Shown in pieces: positions 10,202-20,505 of a stretch of DNA of 64,000 nt. The stretch lies in the NCBI RefSeq assembly GCF_029626105.1, contig NZ_JARUBH010000009.1, forward strand, positions 1,674,001-1,738,000. The letters run 5' to 3'. The translations under genes and the position numbers were made by a program. Within the stretch, counting starts at the first letter, position 1, and each line of letters begins with the position of its first letter. The stretch is from Solwaraspora sp. WMMD792. GTDB lineage: Bacteria > Actinomycetota > Actinomycetes > Mycobacteriales > Micromonosporaceae. Under the pieces are notes generated by a model. The model was not told the DNA's origin. It worked only from the letters and a program-made list of their open reading frames with translations, and did no database searches.

Positions 10202-11137
10202 GTGTCCGCTCCCCGACCGTCCACCGCCGTCCGGCGGCGGGCCGCAGTGCTCGGCATGCCGATCGGGCACTCACTGTCGCCGGTGATCCACAATGCCGGC
10301 TACCAGGCCGCCGGGCTGACCGGCTGGAGCTACACCGCGATCGAATGCGCCGAGGCGCAGCTGGCGGCCCTGGTCGCCGGTCTCGGCCCGGAGTGGGCCG
10401 GGCTGTCGGTCACCATGCCGTTGAAGGAGGCGGCGCTCGCCCTGGCCGGGCGGGCCTCCTCGGTGGCCACCGCGGTCGGGGCGGCCAACACCCTGGTACG
10501 CCGGGCCGACGGCATCTGGTTCGCCGACAACACCGACGTGGCGGGGATGGTCGCGGTGCTGCGCGACGCCGGTGTCGGCACCGGTGCCCGGTTCACCGTG
10601 CTCGGCGCCGGCGGCACCGCCCGGGCCGCGTTGGCGGCCGCCGCCGCGTTGGCCGCCGACTCGGTGATCGTTGCGGCCCGACGGCCGGCGGCGGTCGACG
10701 AGCTGGTGCCGGTCGCCGGCGCGCTCGGCGTGTCGATGACCGGTGCCGACCTGACGGCGACCGCGACGGTGGCGGCCGGCACCGACGTACTGGTCTCCAC
10801 CCTGCCGAAGGGGGCCGCCGACCCGTACGCGGGCCAGCTGCCGTGGGCGTCCGGCACGGTCTGCTTCGACGCGATCTACGATCCCTGGCCGACTCCACTG
10901 GCCTCGGCGGCGGCCGCCGCCGGTTGCCGGGTGGTCTCCGGGCTGGATCTGCTGCTGGCCCAGGCGGTCGGGCAGTTCGAACAGTTCACCGGGGTCGCCG
11001 CGCCGGTACCGGCGATGCGAGCCGCGTTGTCCGCCGCGCGGTCGGCCGGTGCGGCAGCGCGGTCGGCCGCCCCGGCCGGTGAGCTGGCGCGCTCAGCCGG
11101 CGCGGTCACGGGTCAGCGCCGACACGGCGACCAGTGA
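10202..11137 (+). CDS. aroE: Shikimate dehydrogenase
   Basis: AroE reduces 3-dehydroshikimate to shikimate with NADPH. The substrate site is visible as GHSLSPVIHNAGY, the catalytic lysine in SVTMPLKEAAL, and the NADP-binding GAGGTARAAL, with NTDVAGM between them. The GTG start lies two bases after the mltG stop. The last 40-45 residues are an Ala/Arg/Ser-rich tail with no counterpart in typical AroE. This tail coincides with the stretch that overlaps the convergent exporter gene. Confidence 0.95.
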   Translation: MSAPRPSTAVRRRAAVLGMPIGHSLSPVIHNAGYQAAGLTGWSYTAIECAEAQLAALVAGLGPEWAGLSVTMPLKEAALALAGRASSVATAVGAANTLVRRADGIWFADNTDVAGMVAVLRDAGVGTGARFTVLGAGGTARAALAAAAALAADSVIVAARRPAAVDELVPVAGALGVSMTGADLTATATVAAGTDVLVSTLPKGAADPYAGQLPWASGTVCFDAIYDPWPTPLASAAAAAGCRVVSGLDLLLAQAVGQFEQFTGVAAPVPAMRAALSAARSAGAAARSAAPAGELARSAGAVTGQRRHGDQ

Positions 11138-12283
11138 CAGCCCTGCCGCGCCGAGGATGATCAGCGCCATCGGGGTGGCGCTGGCCGTGCCGGCCAGCCC
11201 GACCACCGGCGCGGCCAGCGAGGCGATCCCCGACTGGACCGCGCCGAGCAGGGCGGCGGCGGTGCCGGCGTGCCGGGCGTGCTCCTCCAGGGCCAGCGCG
11301 GTCCCGTTCGGCATCAGCATCCCGATCGTGGCGACGTAGCCGGCCAGCGCCGGCAGGATCAGCCACAGCTGACCGGTGGTCGCGCCGGCCACCAGCAGCG
11401 CCGCAGCGCCGGCTCCGGCGGTCAACGCGCCGACGAACAACGGCCGGGTCCGGTACCGGCCGACCAGCCGGGCGTTGACCTGCCCGAGCACGATCAGTCC
11501 GACCGCGTTGGCCCCGAACACCAGACTGAACATGGTCGGCGACAGCCCGAACCCGTCCTGCAGCACGTACGGCGATCCGGAGATGTAGGCGAACATGCCG
11601 GCGAACGCCAGACCCTGGGTCGACGCGTACCCGACGAACGCCCGGTCGGTGAGCACCAGCCGGGCCGCCCGGGCGGCGCCGGCCAGACCGTCCGGGTTGC
11701 GGCGCTCCTGCGGCAGGGTCTCCGGCAGCCAGCGGGCCATGGCGATGGTGAGCAGCGCGGCGACCACCGCGAGGGCGACGAAGATCCCCCGCCAGGAGGC
11801 CACCCGCAGCACCGCCGCGCCGAGCACCGGCGCGGCGATCGGTGCCACCCCGAAGATGATCAGCAGGCGGGAGAAGAACCGGGCCGCGTCGGCACCGGAG
11901 TAGAGGTCGCGCACCACCGCACGGGCGACGACCACCCCCACCCCGCCGGCGAAGCCCTGGAGCAGCCGCAACCCGGCCAGTGCCTCGGCGTTCGGGGCCA
12001 GCGCGCAGGCCAGCGAGACGACGACGTAACCGGTGGTGCCGGCCAGCGCCGGACGCCGCCGCCCCCACCGGTCGCTCACCGGCCCGCCGACCAGTTGGCC
12101 GAACGCGACGCCGATCAGGCACGCGGTCAGCGACAGCTGCACCCGGGCCGGGGTGGCGGCGAGGTCGTCGCTGATCGCCGGGAACGCCGGCAGGTACATG
12201 TCGATCGACAGCGGCCCCACCGCAGTGACCGCGCCGAGCAGGATGAGCAGCACCGCTGGTCGGCGGCGGATGTCGTACGGCAC
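11093..12283 (-). CDS. Bcr/CflA-type MFS multidrug exporter
   Basis: This 396-residue protein has about twelve membrane helices. It carries the Bcr/CflA signature near the start ([20 protein letters not shown]) and the MFS motif A loop [15 protein letters not shown]. The family exports drugs such as bicyclomycin or chloramphenicol using proton motive force; the substrate here is unknown. It is the only antisense gene within the aro cluster and splits aroE from aroC. Its last 45 bases overlap the end of aroE. The GTG start at 12283 has only a G-rich stretch upstream. Confidence 0.9.
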   Translation of the reverse strand: MPYDIRRRPAVLLILLGAVTAVGPLSIDMYLPAFPAISDDLAATPARVQLSLTACLIGVAFGQLVGGPVSDRWGRRRPALAGTTGYVVVSLACALAPNAEALAGLRLLQGFAGGVGVVVARAVVRDLYSGADAARFFSRLLIIFGVAPIAAPVLGAAVLRVASWRGIFVALAVVAALLTIAMARWLPETLPQERRNPDGLAGAARAARLVLTDRAFVGYASTQGLAFAGMFAYISGSPYVLQDGFGLSPTMFSLVFGANAVGLIVLGQVNARLVGRYRTRPLFVGALTAGAGAAALLVAGATTGQLWLILPALAGYVATIGMLMPNGTALALEEHARHAGTAAALLGAVQSGIASLAAPVVGLAGTASATPMALIILGAAGLSLVAVSALTRDRAG

Positions 12284-12403
12284 GAACCCACCCCCCGAGA
12301 CCCGACCAACCGTACGTTAGGTCAGCTCCGGCGGTGTCCGGAGGGCGGGACGCGGGCGACGTGGGTCACCGGGCCCCGACCACGCCGTGCCACACTTTCC
12401 GAC

Positions 12404-13582
12404 GTGTTGCGTTGGCTGACCGCAGGTGAATCCCATGGCCCCGCGCTGGTCGCACTCCTCGAAGGCGTCCCCGCCGGCGTCGAGGTGACCAGTGCCGAGA
12501 TCGGCCGCGAGCTGGCCCGGCGCCGGCTCGGCTACGGCCGGGGCGCCCGGATGAGTTTCGAGCAGGACGAGATCGAGATCGTCGGCGGCCTGCGGCACGG
12601 GGTGACGCTGGGCAGCCCGGTCGCGATCCGGGTGGGCAACTCGGAGTGGCCGAAGTGGCGCACCGTGATGGCGGCCGACCCGGTCGACCCGGACGAGTTG
12701 GCCGGTCAGGCCCGCAACGCTCCGTTGACCCGGCCCCGACCGGGGCACGCCGACCTGGCCGGGATGCAGAAGTACGGCCACACCGACGCCCGGCCGATCC
12801 TGGAGCGGGCCAGCGCCCGGGAGACCGCCGCCCGGGTCGCCGTCGGCACGGTCGCCCGGGCGCTGTGCCGGCAGGCACTGGGCATCGAGATCGTGTCGCA
12901 CGTGGTCGAGCTCGGTTCGGTGGCCGCCAAACCCGGGCTGCAGCCCCGCCCGGAGGACGCCGAGCGGGTCGACGCCGACCCGCTGCGCTGCCTCGACCCC
13001 GAGGCGAGCGCCCGGATGGTCGCCGAGGTGGACGCGGCCAAGGCCGACGCCGACACCCTCGGCGGCATCGTCGAGGTACTCGCCTACGGCGTACCGCCGG
13101 GGCTGGGCAGCCACGTCCAGTGGGACCGCAAGCTCGACGCCCGGCTGGCCGCCGCGGTGCTGTCGATCCAGGCGGTCAAGGGTGTGGAGATCGGCGACGC
13201 GTGGCAGCAGGCCAGGTCGCGGGGCTCGGTCGCGCACGACGAGATCATCCCCACCGCGGCCGGGGTGCGCCGGGTGACCGACCGGGCCGGCGGGCTGGAG
13301 GGCGGCATCACCACCGGCGAGCCGCTGCGGGTACGGGCCGCGATGAAGCCGATCTCCTCGTTGAACCGGGCGCTGTCGACCGTCGACGTCGTCACCGGGG
13401 AGCCGGCGACCGCGATCAACCAGCGGTCCGACGTCTGCGCGGTGCCGGCCGCCGCGGTGGTGGCCGAGGCGATGGTGGCGCTGGTGCTGGCCGAGGCGGC
13501 CACCGAGAAGTTCGGCGGTGACTCGGTCGCCGAGATCCGCCGCAACGTCGCCGGGTACCTGGACCACCTGGTGATCCGCTGA
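12404..13582 (+). CDS. aroC: Chorismate synthase
   Basis: AroC converts EPSP to chorismate using reduced FMN. The open frame extends far upstream, but the family begins at [14 protein letters not shown], so the GTG at 12404 is chosen, giving 392 residues as expected. Conserved segments include [42 protein letters not shown] and the late signature [15 protein letters not shown]. The gene ends one base into aroK (TGATG). Confidence 0.97.
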   Translation: MLRWLTAGESHGPALVALLEGVPAGVEVTSAEIGRELARRRLGYGRGARMSFEQDEIEIVGGLRHGVTLGSPVAIRVGNSEWPKWRTVMAADPVDPDELAGQARNAPLTRPRPGHADLAGMQKYGHTDARPILERASARETAARVAVGTVARALCRQALGIEIVSHVVELGSVAAKPGLQPRPEDAERVDADPLRCLDPEASARMVAEVDAAKADADTLGGIVEVLAYGVPPGLGSHVQWDRKLDARLAAAVLSIQAVKGVEIGDAWQQARSRGSVAHDEIIPTAAGVRRVTDRAGGLEGGITTGEPLRVRAAMKPISSLNRALSTVDVVTGEPATAINQRSDVCAVPAAAVVAEAMVALVLAEAATEKFGGDSVAEIRRNVAGYLDHLVIR

Positions 13583-14106
13583 TGGCCCCGGTCTGCGTAC
13601 TGGTCGGTGCACCCGGTGCGGGCAAGACCAGCACCGGTACGGCGCTGGCCGGGCTGCTCGGCTGCGAGTTCCGCGACACCGACACCGACATCGTGGCGGC
13701 GGCCGGCAAGCCGATCCCGGAGATTTTCGTCGACGACGGCGAGGAGCATTTCCGGGCCCTGGAACGGGCGGCCGTCCGGGCGGCACTGGGCGGCTTCGAC
13801 GGCGTGCTCGCGCTCGGCGGCGGTGCGGTGCTGGCCGACGAGACCCGGGCCGCGCTCGCCGGGCACACCGTGGTCCACCTCGGCGTCGAGCTGGCCGACG
13901 CGGTCCGCCGGGTCGGCCTCGACGCCGGCCGGCCGCTGCTGGCGATCAACCCGCGGGCCACGCTGCGACACCTGCTCGAGCAGCGTCGCCCCCTCTACGA
14001 GCAGGTGGCCACGCACCGGGTGGCAACCGACGGCCGTACCCCGGAACAGGTCGCCGAGGAGATCGCCACCCTGCTGCGCGCGCCGGCCGACCGGCCCGGG
14101 TACTAG
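13582..14106 (+). CDS. aroK: Shikimate kinase
   Basis: AroK phosphorylates shikimate at O3 with ATP. The 174-residue protein has the P-loop GAPGAGKTS (about residues 8-16), the shikimate-binding FRDTDTDI, the FRALE arginine motif and ALGGGAVL. The ATG overlaps the aroC stop by one base, which implies coupled translation. aroB follows after 11 bases. Confidence 0.96.
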   Translation: MAPVCVLVGAPGAGKTSTGTALAGLLGCEFRDTDTDIVAAAGKPIPEIFVDDGEEHFRALERAAVRAALGGFDGVLALGGGAVLADETRAALAGHTVVHLGVELADAVRRVGLDAGRPLLAINPRATLRHLLEQRRPLYEQVATHRVATDGRTPEQVAEEIATLLRAPADRPGY

Positions 14107-14117
14107 GCTCGGCGCCG

Positions 14118-15194
14118 ATGGACTCGACGACCTGCATCCCGGTGCCCGGCGACCGACCGTACGACGTACTGGTCGGTCGGGGGCTGCTCGACACGCTGCC
14201 CGACCTGCTGCCCGGCGCGGACCGGGTGGCGGTGCTGCACGCACCCCCGCTGAAGGGCCAGGCCGACCGGATCGCCGGCGGTTGCGCCGCGGCCGGTGCC
14301 AAGCCGCTGCTGGTCGAGGTGCCGGACGCCGAGGCCGGCAAGTCGATCGAGGTCGCCGGGCAGGCGTGGGCGCAGCTGGGCGCGGCCGGGTTCACCCGTA
14401 CCGACGCGGTGGTCGGGGTCGGCGGCGGCGCGGTGACCGACCTGGCGGGTTTCGTGGCCGCCTGCTGGCTGCGCGGGGTCCGCTGGGTGCCGGTGGCGAC
14501 CAGCCTGCTCGGCATGGTCGACGCGGCGGTGGGCGGCAAGACCGGGATCAACACGGCGGCCGGCAAGAACCTGGTGGGCGCCTTCCACCCGCCGGCCGGG
14601 GTGCTGGCCGACCTGGACCTGCTGGCCAGCCTCGCGCCGGTCGACCTGGTCGCCGGGCTGGCCGAGGTGGTCAAGTGCGGGTTCATCGCCGATCCGGCGA
14701 TCCTGGAGCTGATCGAGGCCGATCCGGCGGCGGCCGCCGACCCGACCGGTCCGCAGGTGCGGGAGCTGATCGAGCGCGCCGTGCGGGTCAAGGCCGACGT
14801 GGTCGGTGACGACCTGCGCGAGTCGGGGCTGCGTGAGGTGCTCAACTACGGGCACACCCTGGCCCACGCGATCGAGAAGGTGGAAGGCTACCGCTGGCGC
14901 CACGGGCACGCGGTGTCGGTCGGCCTGGTCTACGCGGCGACCCTGGCCCGGCTGGCCGGCCGGCTCGACGCGACGGTCGCCGACCGGCACGCGTCGGTGC
15001 TCGCCGCCCTGGGGCTGCCCACCAGCTACCGGGCCGAGGCGTGGCCGGAGCTGCTGGCCACGATGCGGGTGGACAAGAAGGCCCGGGGCAGCCGGCTGCG
15101 GTTGGTGGTGCTCGACGCGCTGGCCCGGCCGGGAATCCTCGACGGCCCGGCTGACACGTTGCTCGCCGAGGCGTACCGGCAGGTGGCGGCGTGA
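14118..15194 (+). CDS. aroB: 3-dehydroquinate synthase
   Basis: AroB cyclises DAHP to 3-dehydroquinate with NAD and a divalent metal. The 358-residue product shows the NAD-binding [21 protein letters not shown], the substrate loop [10 protein letters not shown] and the metal-site histidines in [11 protein letters not shown] and [10 protein letters not shown]. The length is normal for the single-function bacterial enzyme. It is the fourth gene of the co-directional aro set. Confidence 0.97.
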   Translation: MDSTTCIPVPGDRPYDVLVGRGLLDTLPDLLPGADRVAVLHAPPLKGQADRIAGGCAAAGAKPLLVEVPDAEAGKSIEVAGQAWAQLGAAGFTRTDAVVGVGGGAVTDLAGFVAACWLRGVRWVPVATSLLGMVDAAVGGKTGINTAAGKNLVGAFHPPAGVLADLDLLASLAPVDLVAGLAEVVKCGFIADPAILELIEADPAAAADPTGPQVRELIERAVRVKADVVGDDLRESGLREVLNYGHTLAHAIEKVEGYRWRHGHAVSVGLVYAATLARLAGRLDATVADRHASVLAALGLPTSYRAEAWPELLATMRVDKKARGSRLRLVVLDALARPGILDGPADTLLAEAYRQVAA

Positions 15195-15210
15195 CGGGAG
15201 GTGGCGGGGC

Positions 15211-15654
15211 GTGCGGACGTACGTGTTGAACGGCCCGAACCTGGGCCGGCTGGGCAGCCGTCAGGTCGACGTGTACGGGCTGACCAGCTACGCGGACCTG
15301 GTGGCGATGTGTGAGCAGGTGGGCCGGGACGCCGGGCTCGACGTCGAGGTGCGCCAGACCGACGCCGAGCACGAGATGCTCGGCTGGCTGCACGCGGCGG
15401 CCGACACCGAGGCCGCCGTGGTGCTCAATCCGGGTGCCTGGTCGCACTACTCGTACGCGGTCCGGGACGCCTGCGCGCTGCTGCGCGGACCGCTCGTCGA
15501 GGTGCACATCTCCAACATCCACGCCCGCGAGCAGTTCCGGCACCACTCGGTGGTGTCGGCGGTCGCCACCGGGGTGATCTGCGGGCTCGGGGTGGACGGC
15601 TACCGGCTGGCGCTGCTGCACGTCGCCCGGTTGGCCGCAGGCCGTCCCGGCTGA
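15211..15654 (+). CDS. aroQ: 3-dehydroquinate dehydratase, type II
   Basis: The type II enzyme makes 3-dehydroshikimate by trans-elimination. The open frame runs back into aroB, but the GTG at 15211, close after a GGAGGTGG stretch, gives [17 protein letters not shown], the family N-terminus, and a normal length of 147 residues. Catalytic features are the lid Arg/Tyr region (SRQVDVYG), [15 protein letters not shown] and [16 protein letters not shown]. Alternative upstream GTG codons would add an unusual extension. Confidence 0.95.
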   Translation: MRTYVLNGPNLGRLGSRQVDVYGLTSYADLVAMCEQVGRDAGLDVEVRQTDAEHEMLGWLHAAADTEAAVVLNPGAWSHYSYAVRDACALLRGPLVEVHISNIHAREQFRHHSVVSAVATGVICGLGVDGYRLALLHVARLAAGRPG

Positions 15655-15670
15655 GCCGGGTCCGGCCCGA

Positions 15671-15676
15671 TAGACT
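15671..15676 (+). promoter_or_regulatory. Possible -10 box (TAGACT) of the efp promoter
   Basis: TAGACT lies 44 bases before the efp start in the short aroQ-efp gap. It fits the TANNNT -10 consensus of the actinobacterial housekeeping sigma factor. No clear -35 is seen. Confidence 0.35.
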
Positions 15677-15714
15677 TGGCAGATCCGTCCGCACATTGAT
15701 GATCAAGGCAGGAA

Positions 15715-16272
15715 ATGGCGACCACCAACGACCTGAAGAACGGGCTGGTTCTCAACCTCGACGGCGAGCTGTGGGCCGTCGTGGAGTTCCAGCACGTCAA
15801 GCCCGGCAAGGGCGGCGCTTTCGTGCGCACCACCCTGAAGAACGTGCTCTCCGGCAAGGTGGTCGACAAGACCTTCAACGCGGGCACCAAGGTCGACACC
15901 GCGACCGTCGACAAGCGGACCATGCAGTACCTGTACGCCGACGGCGAGGACTACGTCTTCATGGATCTGGAGACCTTCGACCAGATCATGGTGCCCGGCG
16001 GCACGGTCGGCGAGGCAGCCAACTACCTGCTGCCCGAGGCCGAGGCGATCGTGGCGACCCACGAAGGTGTGCCGCTGTACGTCGAGCTGCCGACCAGCGT
16101 GGTCCTCGAGGTCACCTACACCGAGCCGGGCCTGCAGGGTGACCGGTCGACCGGCGGCAACAAGCCGGCCACGATGGAGACGGGCGCCACCGTTCAGGTG
16201 CCGTTGTTCGTCACCACCGGCGAGAAGATCAAGGTCGACACCCGCGACGGCCGCTACCTCGGCCGAGCCTGA
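15715..16272 (+). CDS. efp: Translation elongation factor P
   Basis: EF-P binds the ribosome between the P and E sites and relieves stalling at polyproline stretches. This may matter here because several proteins in the window, notably the one encoded at 2481-4946, are very proline-rich. The 185-residue length and three beta-barrel domains are typical. The loop with the tip lysine is [11 protein letters not shown], and the C-terminal domain ends [12 protein letters not shown]. The ATG has AAGGCAGGAA upstream. Confidence 0.97.
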   Translation: MATTNDLKNGLVLNLDGELWAVVEFQHVKPGKGGAFVRTTLKNVLSGKVVDKTFNAGTKVDTATVDKRTMQYLYADGEDYVFMDLETFDQIMVPGGTVGEAANYLLPEAEAIVATHEGVPLYVELPTSVVLEVTYTEPGLQGDRSTGGNKPATMETGATVQVPLFVTTGEKIKVDTRDGRYLGRA

Positions 16273-16703
16273 TGGCCGAGGGGCCGAAGACCTCGATGCC
16301 GGCGCGCCGCAAGGCGCGTAAACGGGCCCTGGACGTGCTCTACGAGGCGGACATGCGCGATCTGCCGCCGGCGCAGGTGCTGGTCGGTTACCTGGCCCGG
16401 CTGTCTCCACGTCCGGAGCATCTCGACTACGCGGTCGGTCTGGTCGAGGGGGTGGCGGCCCACCGGGACCGGATCGACGAGCTGATCGGCAGCTACGCCG
16501 AGGGGTGGACGCTGGACCGGATGCCGGTGGTCGACCGCAACCTGGCCCGGATCGCCGTCTACGAGTTGCTCTACGTCGACGAGATCGACGACCCGGTGGC
16601 CATCACCGAGGCGGTCGAGCTGGCCCGGCAGATGTCAACTGACGATTCGCCGCGGTTCCTCAACGGTCTGCTGGACCGGATCGCCGAGTACACCCCGCAC
16701 TAG
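16272..16703 (+). CDS. nusB: Transcription antitermination factor NusB
   Basis: NusB pairs with NusE (S10) on boxA RNA in rRNA antitermination complexes. The 143-residue all-helical protein shows ARRKARKRALDVLYEADM at the N-terminus, and the conserved VDRNLARIAVYELLY and PRFLNGLLDRIAE. It overlaps efp by one base (TGATG), and a strong palindromic terminator follows. Confidence 0.95.
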   Translation: MAEGPKTSMPARRKARKRALDVLYEADMRDLPPAQVLVGYLARLSPRPEHLDYAVGLVEGVAAHRDRIDELIGSYAEGWTLDRMPVVDRNLARIAVYELLYVDEIDDPVAITEAVELARQMSTDDSPRFLNGLLDRIAEYTPH

Positions 16704-16755
16704 CGGCTCCCGCCGCTCTGGCGGGTACCGCCACGACCGCCGGTGCCACGCGACA

Positions 16756-16797
16756 CCGCCGACGGGCCCGATCCAGCTGGATCGGGCCCGTCGGCGG
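16756..16797. terminator. Perfect 42-nt palindrome between nusB and bldD
   Basis: A 20-bp stem (16756-16775 with 16778-16797) is perfect and centred on AGCT. It lies between two convergent genes and should terminate transcription from both sides. There is no long U tract, as is usual in actinomycetes. Confidence 0.85.
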
Positions 16798-16812
16798 TTG
16801 GGTGCGCAGCCG

Positions 16813-17301
16813 TCAGGAGGCGAAGAACGCCCGCGGGTCGGCGACCAGTACGCCGTGCTCGTTCAGCCGCTCGATGAGGCCGGACGGCGACGAGTCGTAC
16901 ACGATCGCCAGCGCCCGCAGGTCGTCGGCGCGGATGGACAACACCCGACCGTTGTAGTCACCGCGCTGCTGCTGGATCGCCCGGGCGTACCGGGCGACGT
17001 AGGCGAGGTCCTCGCCGACCTCGTCGTACAGCCGCTCCAGATCCAGGACGATCTTGCTGGTGGGCTCGTGACGTACCCCACTGCCGTCCGGCAGCAGTTC
17101 CGACACGGGTACCCGGTAGAAGTCGGCCAGTTCGGCGAGGCGGGAGACGGTGACTGCCCGGTCCCCACGCTCGTAGGAACCGACGACGACAGCCTTCCAA
17201 CGCCCGTTCGACTTCTCCTCCACCCCCTGCAGGGACAGCCCCTGCTGCTGACGGATGGAGCGCAGGCGGGCGCCCAACGACTTGGCGTACTCAGAGGGCA
17301 T
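16813..17301 (-). CDS. bldD: Developmental master regulator BldD
   Basis: BldD dimerises around tetrameric cyclic di-GMP and represses sporulation genes during vegetative growth. The 162-residue protein has an N-terminal helix-turn-helix (GARLRSIRQQQGLSLQGVEE, GSYERGDRAVT). Its C-terminal domain carries the full c-di-GMP signature RGD-X8-RxxD at residues 113-127 (RGD, then Arg124 and Asp127). The ATG at 17301 is chosen because GGGAGAG lies just upstream and because family members start MPSEYAKSLG. The nusB-bldD-pyrR order is the standard actinomycete one. Confidence 0.96.
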   Translation of the reverse strand: MPSEYAKSLGARLRSIRQQQGLSLQGVEEKSNGRWKAVVVGSYERGDRAVTVSRLAELADFYRVPVSELLPDGSGVRHEPTSKIVLDLERLYDEVGEDLAYVARYARAIQQQRGDYNGRVLSIRADDLRALAIVYDSSPSGLIERLNEHGVLVADPRAFFAS

Positions 17302-17589
17302 ACGGACTCTCCCAGTGCTTTGCCCGGGGCTTTCCCCAGCGATCGCTACGGAGCGTGACGGTACGGCGGTTCGCAAGCGCGGTCAAGTGGTGAATAGCTA
17401 CCAGTGAACAAGATCGTGACGACTTGCCCCAAATTTCGTCTTACTGATGCGACACTCAGCGCCCCATATCGGCTCGGCAACGGGACGCTGGTAACGTTCG
17501 GCGTGACCGCTGACCAGCCGGGTGCTGGCCGGCGGTACCCAAGACGTCCTTTAACGACCCGTCCCGTGAGGCGGGGAAGGGGGTCCGCT
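17302..17589. other. bldD-pyrR divergent promoter region
   Basis: This 288-bp gap should contain the bldD promoter (reading left) and the pyr operon promoter and leader (reading right). The central part (about 17385-17460) is relatively A/T-rich. I looked for a BldD box close to the published consensus and did not find a convincing one. The right end holds the PyrR RNA element listed separately. Confidence 0.6.
17549..17583 (+). promoter_or_regulatory. PyrR-binding RNA element in the pyr leader
   Basis: The leader contains TTTAACGACCCGTCC followed by CGTGAGGCGGGGAAGGGGG. This matches, from memory, the actinobacterial PyrR element (Rfam RF00515): a short stem capped by a loop with the conserved GAGGC. 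The 3' side of the element merges into the Shine-Dalgarno sequence of pyrR (GTG at 17590). PyrR with UMP bound would therefore hide the ribosome binding site and repress translation of the operon, as shown for Mycobacterium smegmatis. Sequence match is seen; regulation is inferred. Confidence 0.85.
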
Positions 17590-18216
17590 GTGGCCTACCC
17601 GTCGGCCACCCAATCATCGGCGACGATGCCACCGTCTGTTAAGAGCATCCTGACCAGCGCCGACATTCAACGCGTCGTCGACCGGATCGCCCATCAGGTG
17701 CTGGAAAAGACCAACGGGGCGCAACGCACCGTACTACTCGGAATTCCCACCCGGGGCGTGCCGCTCGCCCGTCGGCTCGCCGACCGGATCCGCACCTTCG
17801 AAGGGGTCGCCGTCCCGGTCGGTGTGCTCGACATCACCCTCTACCGGGACGATCTCCGGCTGAAGGCCACCCGCGCGGTCGGACCCACCGAGCTGCCCGC
17901 CGGTGGCATCGACGGCCAGCGGGTCATCCTGGTCGACGACGTCCTCTACTCGGGCCGGACCGTCCGGGCGGCGTTGGACGCGATCAGTGACCTCGGCCGG
18001 CCCAGCTCGGTGCAGCTGGCGGTGCTGGTCGACCGGGGCCACCGGGAGCTGCCGATCCGCGCCGACTACGTCGGCAAGAACATCCCCACCGCGCTCACCG
18101 AGAACGTCAAGGTGCTGCTCGCCGAGACCGACGGCTCCGACGAGGTACGGCTGTTCAGTTCCCCTGGCGCCGCCCACCCGGCGGACGGCCCGCAGCGGGA
18201 GAGGGACCAGCGATGA
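17590..18216 (+). CDS. pyrR: Bifunctional pyr operon regulator / uracil phosphoribosyltransferase
   Basis: PyrR binds pyr leader RNA when UMP is abundant and has weak uracil phosphoribosyltransferase activity. The PRPP-binding motif [20 protein letters not shown] and the flexible-loop segment [10 protein letters not shown] are intact. The GTG at 17590 follows GAAGGGGG at good distance. An internal ATG at 17626 would shorten the 208-residue product to 196; the first is preferred because the ribosome binding site and PyrR element belong to it. The C-terminal 20 residues are a variable polar tail. Confidence 0.95.
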   Translation: MAYPSATQSSATMPPSVKSILTSADIQRVVDRIAHQVLEKTNGAQRTVLLGIPTRGVPLARRLADRIRTFEGVAVPVGVLDITLYRDDLRLKATRAVGPTELPAGGIDGQRVILVDDVLYSGRTVRAALDAISDLGRPSSVQLAVLVDRGHRELPIRADYVGKNIPTALTENVKVLLAETDGSDEVRLFSSPGAAHPADGPQRERDQR

Positions 18217-19136
18217 TCAGGCACCTGCTGTCCGGCGCCGATCTGGACGCGACGGACGCCACCCGGATCCTGGACACCGCGGTCGAACTCGCCTCGCTGG
18301 CCGGCCGCGAGGTGAAGAAGCTGCCCACCCTCCGTGGGCGCACCGTGGTGAACCTGTTCTACGAAGACTCCACCCGGACCCGGATCTCGTTCGAGGCGGC
18401 CGCCAAGCGGCTCTCCGCCGACGTGATCAACTTCTCGGCCAAGGGATCCAGTGTCTCCAAGGGCGAGAGCCTCAAGGACACCGCGCTCACCCTGCAGGCG
18501 ATGGGGGCCGACGCTGTGGTGATCCGCCACCCCGCCTCCGGTGCCCCGCACCGGCTGGCCAACTGGGTGGACGGGTCGGTGGTCAACGCTGGCGACGGCA
18601 CCCACGAGCATCCCACCCAGGCACTGCTCGACGCGTACACCATGCGGGCCCGGCTGGGTCGGCTCGCCGGCCTGCACGTGGTGATCGTCGGCGACGTGCT
18701 GCACAGCCGGGTCGCCCGGTCCAACGTCCTGCTGCTGGCCACCCTCGGCGCCAAGGTGACCCTGGTCGGGCCGCCGCCGCTGATCCCGGTCGACATCGCC
18801 ACCGCGCTCGCTCCCGGCGTCGGGGTCGGCTACGACCTCGACACCGTGCTGCCCACCGCCGACGTGGTGATGATGCTGCGGGTGCAGCACGAGCGGATGG
18901 CCGACTCCTACTTCCCGTCCGCCCGCGAGTACGCCCGCCGGTACGGCCTGGACGGGGCCCGGCTGCGCCGGCTGCCCGAGCACGCCATCGTGATGCACCC
19001 CGGACCGATGAACCGGGGCATGGAAATCTCCGCCGAGGTCGCCGACTCGCCCCGCTCAACGATCGTGGAACAGGTCGCCAACGGGGTAAGCGTCCGGATG
19101 GCCGTGCTCTACCTGCTGCTCGGCGGCCGCGGCTGA
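18213..19136 (+). CDS. pyrB: Aspartate carbamoyltransferase catalytic subunit
   Basis: PyrB condenses carbamoyl phosphate with aspartate in the committed step of pyrimidine synthesis. The carbamoyl-phosphate site [18 protein letters not shown], the 80s-loop lysine region ([13 protein letters not shown]), [14 protein letters not shown] and MHPGPMNRG are all present. At 307 residues it is a normal catalytic chain. No pyrI regulatory-chain gene lies nearby, as usual in actinobacteria. The ATG overlaps the pyrR stop by 4 bases. Confidence 0.97.
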   Translation: MIRHLLSGADLDATDATRILDTAVELASLAGREVKKLPTLRGRTVVNLFYEDSTRTRISFEAAAKRLSADVINFSAKGSSVSKGESLKDTALTLQAMGADAVVIRHPASGAPHRLANWVDGSVVNAGDGTHEHPTQALLDAYTMRARLGRLAGLHVVIVGDVLHSRVARSNVLLLATLGAKVTLVGPPPLIPVDIATALAPGVGVGYDLDTVLPTADVVMMLRVQHERMADSYFPSAREYARRYGLDGARLRRLPEHAIVMHPGPMNRGMEISAEVADSPRSTIVEQVANGVSVRMAVLYLLLGGRG

Positions 19137-19206
19137 TGCGGCGCATCGGTCACCCACATCCTCATCGGCACCACCGCCCCCAGGCGCACGACGAAAGGAC
19201 CTCGCT

Positions 19207-20505
19207 GTGAGCGCGTACCTGATCAAGGGCGTCCGGGTCCTCGGCCGGGACCCCGTCGACCTGCTGCTGCGCGACGGCGTGGTCGCCGACGCCGGCTCCG
19301 GGCTGACCGCGCCGGATGCGCAGGTGCTCGACGCCGACGGCCTGATCGCCCTGCCCGGTCTGGTCGATCTGCACACCCACCTGCGTGAACCCGGCCGGGA
19401 GGACGCCGAGACGGTGGAGACCGGGTCGCGGGCCGCCGCGCTCGGCGGCTACACCGCCGTCTGCGCGATGGCGAACACCTCCCCGGTGGCCGACACCGCC
19501 GGCGTCGTCGAACAGGTCTGGCGGCTCGGCCGCCAGGCCGGGCTGGTCGACGTGCAGCCGATCGGTGCGGTCACCGTGGGCCTGGCCGGCGAACGCCTCG
19601 CCGAGCTCGGCGCGATGGCCGACTCCGCCGCCGCCGTGCGGATCTTCTCCGACGACGGGCACTGCGTCGCCGACCCCCGGCTGATGCGCCGCGCCCTGGA
19701 GTACGTCAAGGCGTTCGACGGCGTCGTCGCCCAGCACGCTGAGGAGCCCCGGCTGACCGAGGGCGCCCAGATGCACGAGGGCGAGGTCTCCACCCGGCTC
19801 GGTCTGACCGGCTGGCCGGCCGTCGCCGAGGAGGCGATCATCGCCCGCGACGCGCTGCTCGCCGAACACGTCGGCAGCCGACTGCACGTCTGCCACCTGT
19901 CCACCGCCGGCAGTGTGGAGATCGTCCGGCAGGCCAAGGCCCGTGGGGTCCGGATCACCGCAGAGGTCACCCCGCACCACCTACTGCTCACCCACGAGGC
20001 GCCGGTCAGCTACGACCCGGTCTTCAAGGTCAACCCGCCGCTGCGGACCGGCGAGGACGTCGCCGCGCTGCGCGCCGCGCTCGCCGAGGGCGTCATCGAC
20101 ATCGTCGCCACCGACCACGCTCCGCACGCGGTGGAGGACAAGGAGTGCGAATGGGCGTACGCCCGGCCCGGCATGCTCGGGTTGGAGACCGCCCTGTCCG
20201 TGGTGCTGCTCACGACCGCGTTGCACGACGACGACGGTGTACCAGACTGGGAGCTGATCGCCGAGCGGATGTCCCGGGCCCCGGCCCGGATCGCCGGGCT
20301 GACCGGGCACGGGCATGACCCCGCGCCGGGCGTTCCGGCGAACCTCACCCTGATCGACCCGGTCGCGAGCCGCACCGTCGACCCGGCCGAGTCGGCCAGC
20401 CGCAGCCGCAACACCCCGTACGCGCGGATGGTGCTGCCCGGCCAGGTGGTCGCCACCTTCCTGCGCGGCGACGCGACGGTGCTCGACGGAAAGGCCGTGC
20501 GATGA
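19207..20505 (+). CDS. pyrC: Dihydroorotase
   Basis: PyrC cyclises carbamoyl aspartate to dihydroorotate. The 432-residue type I enzyme has the first metal motif [10 protein letters not shown], later metal ligands in [10 protein letters not shown] and ATDHAPH, and the tail [20 protein letters not shown] at 19207 has GAAAGGA about nine bases upstream. The 70-bp gap to pyrB is the longest in the front part of the operon and shows no terminator. Confidence 0.96.
   Translation: MSAYLIKGVRVLGRDPVDLLLRDGVVADAGSGLTAPDAQVLDADGLIALPGLVDLHTHLREPGREDAETVETGSRAAALGGYTAVCAMANTSPVADTAGVVEQVWRLGRQAGLVDVQPIGAVTVGLAGERLAELGAMADSAAAVRIFSDDGHCVADPRLMRRALEYVKAFDGVVAQHAEEPRLTEGAQMHEGEVSTRLGLTGWPAVAEEAIIARDALLAEHVGSRLHVCHLSTAGSVEIVRQAKARGVRITAEVTPHHLLLTHEAPVSYDPVFKVNPPLRTGEDVAALRAALAEGVIDIVATDHAPHAVEDKECEWAYARPGMLGLETALSVVLLTTALHDDDGVPDWELIAERMSRAPARIAGLTGHGHDPAPGVPANLTLIDPVASRTVDPAESASRSRNTPYARMVLPGQVVATFLRGDATVLDGKAVR

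Noticed and set aside
11270-12403. N-terminal extension of the chorismate synthase frame
   Set aside because: The added 378 codons are antisense to the exporter gene and have no similarity to AroC, whose conserved start is at 12404.
17302-17500. BldD autoregulatory box
   Set aside because: I looked for the TnACnCnGnGTnA-type consensus on both strands and found only weak partial matches.
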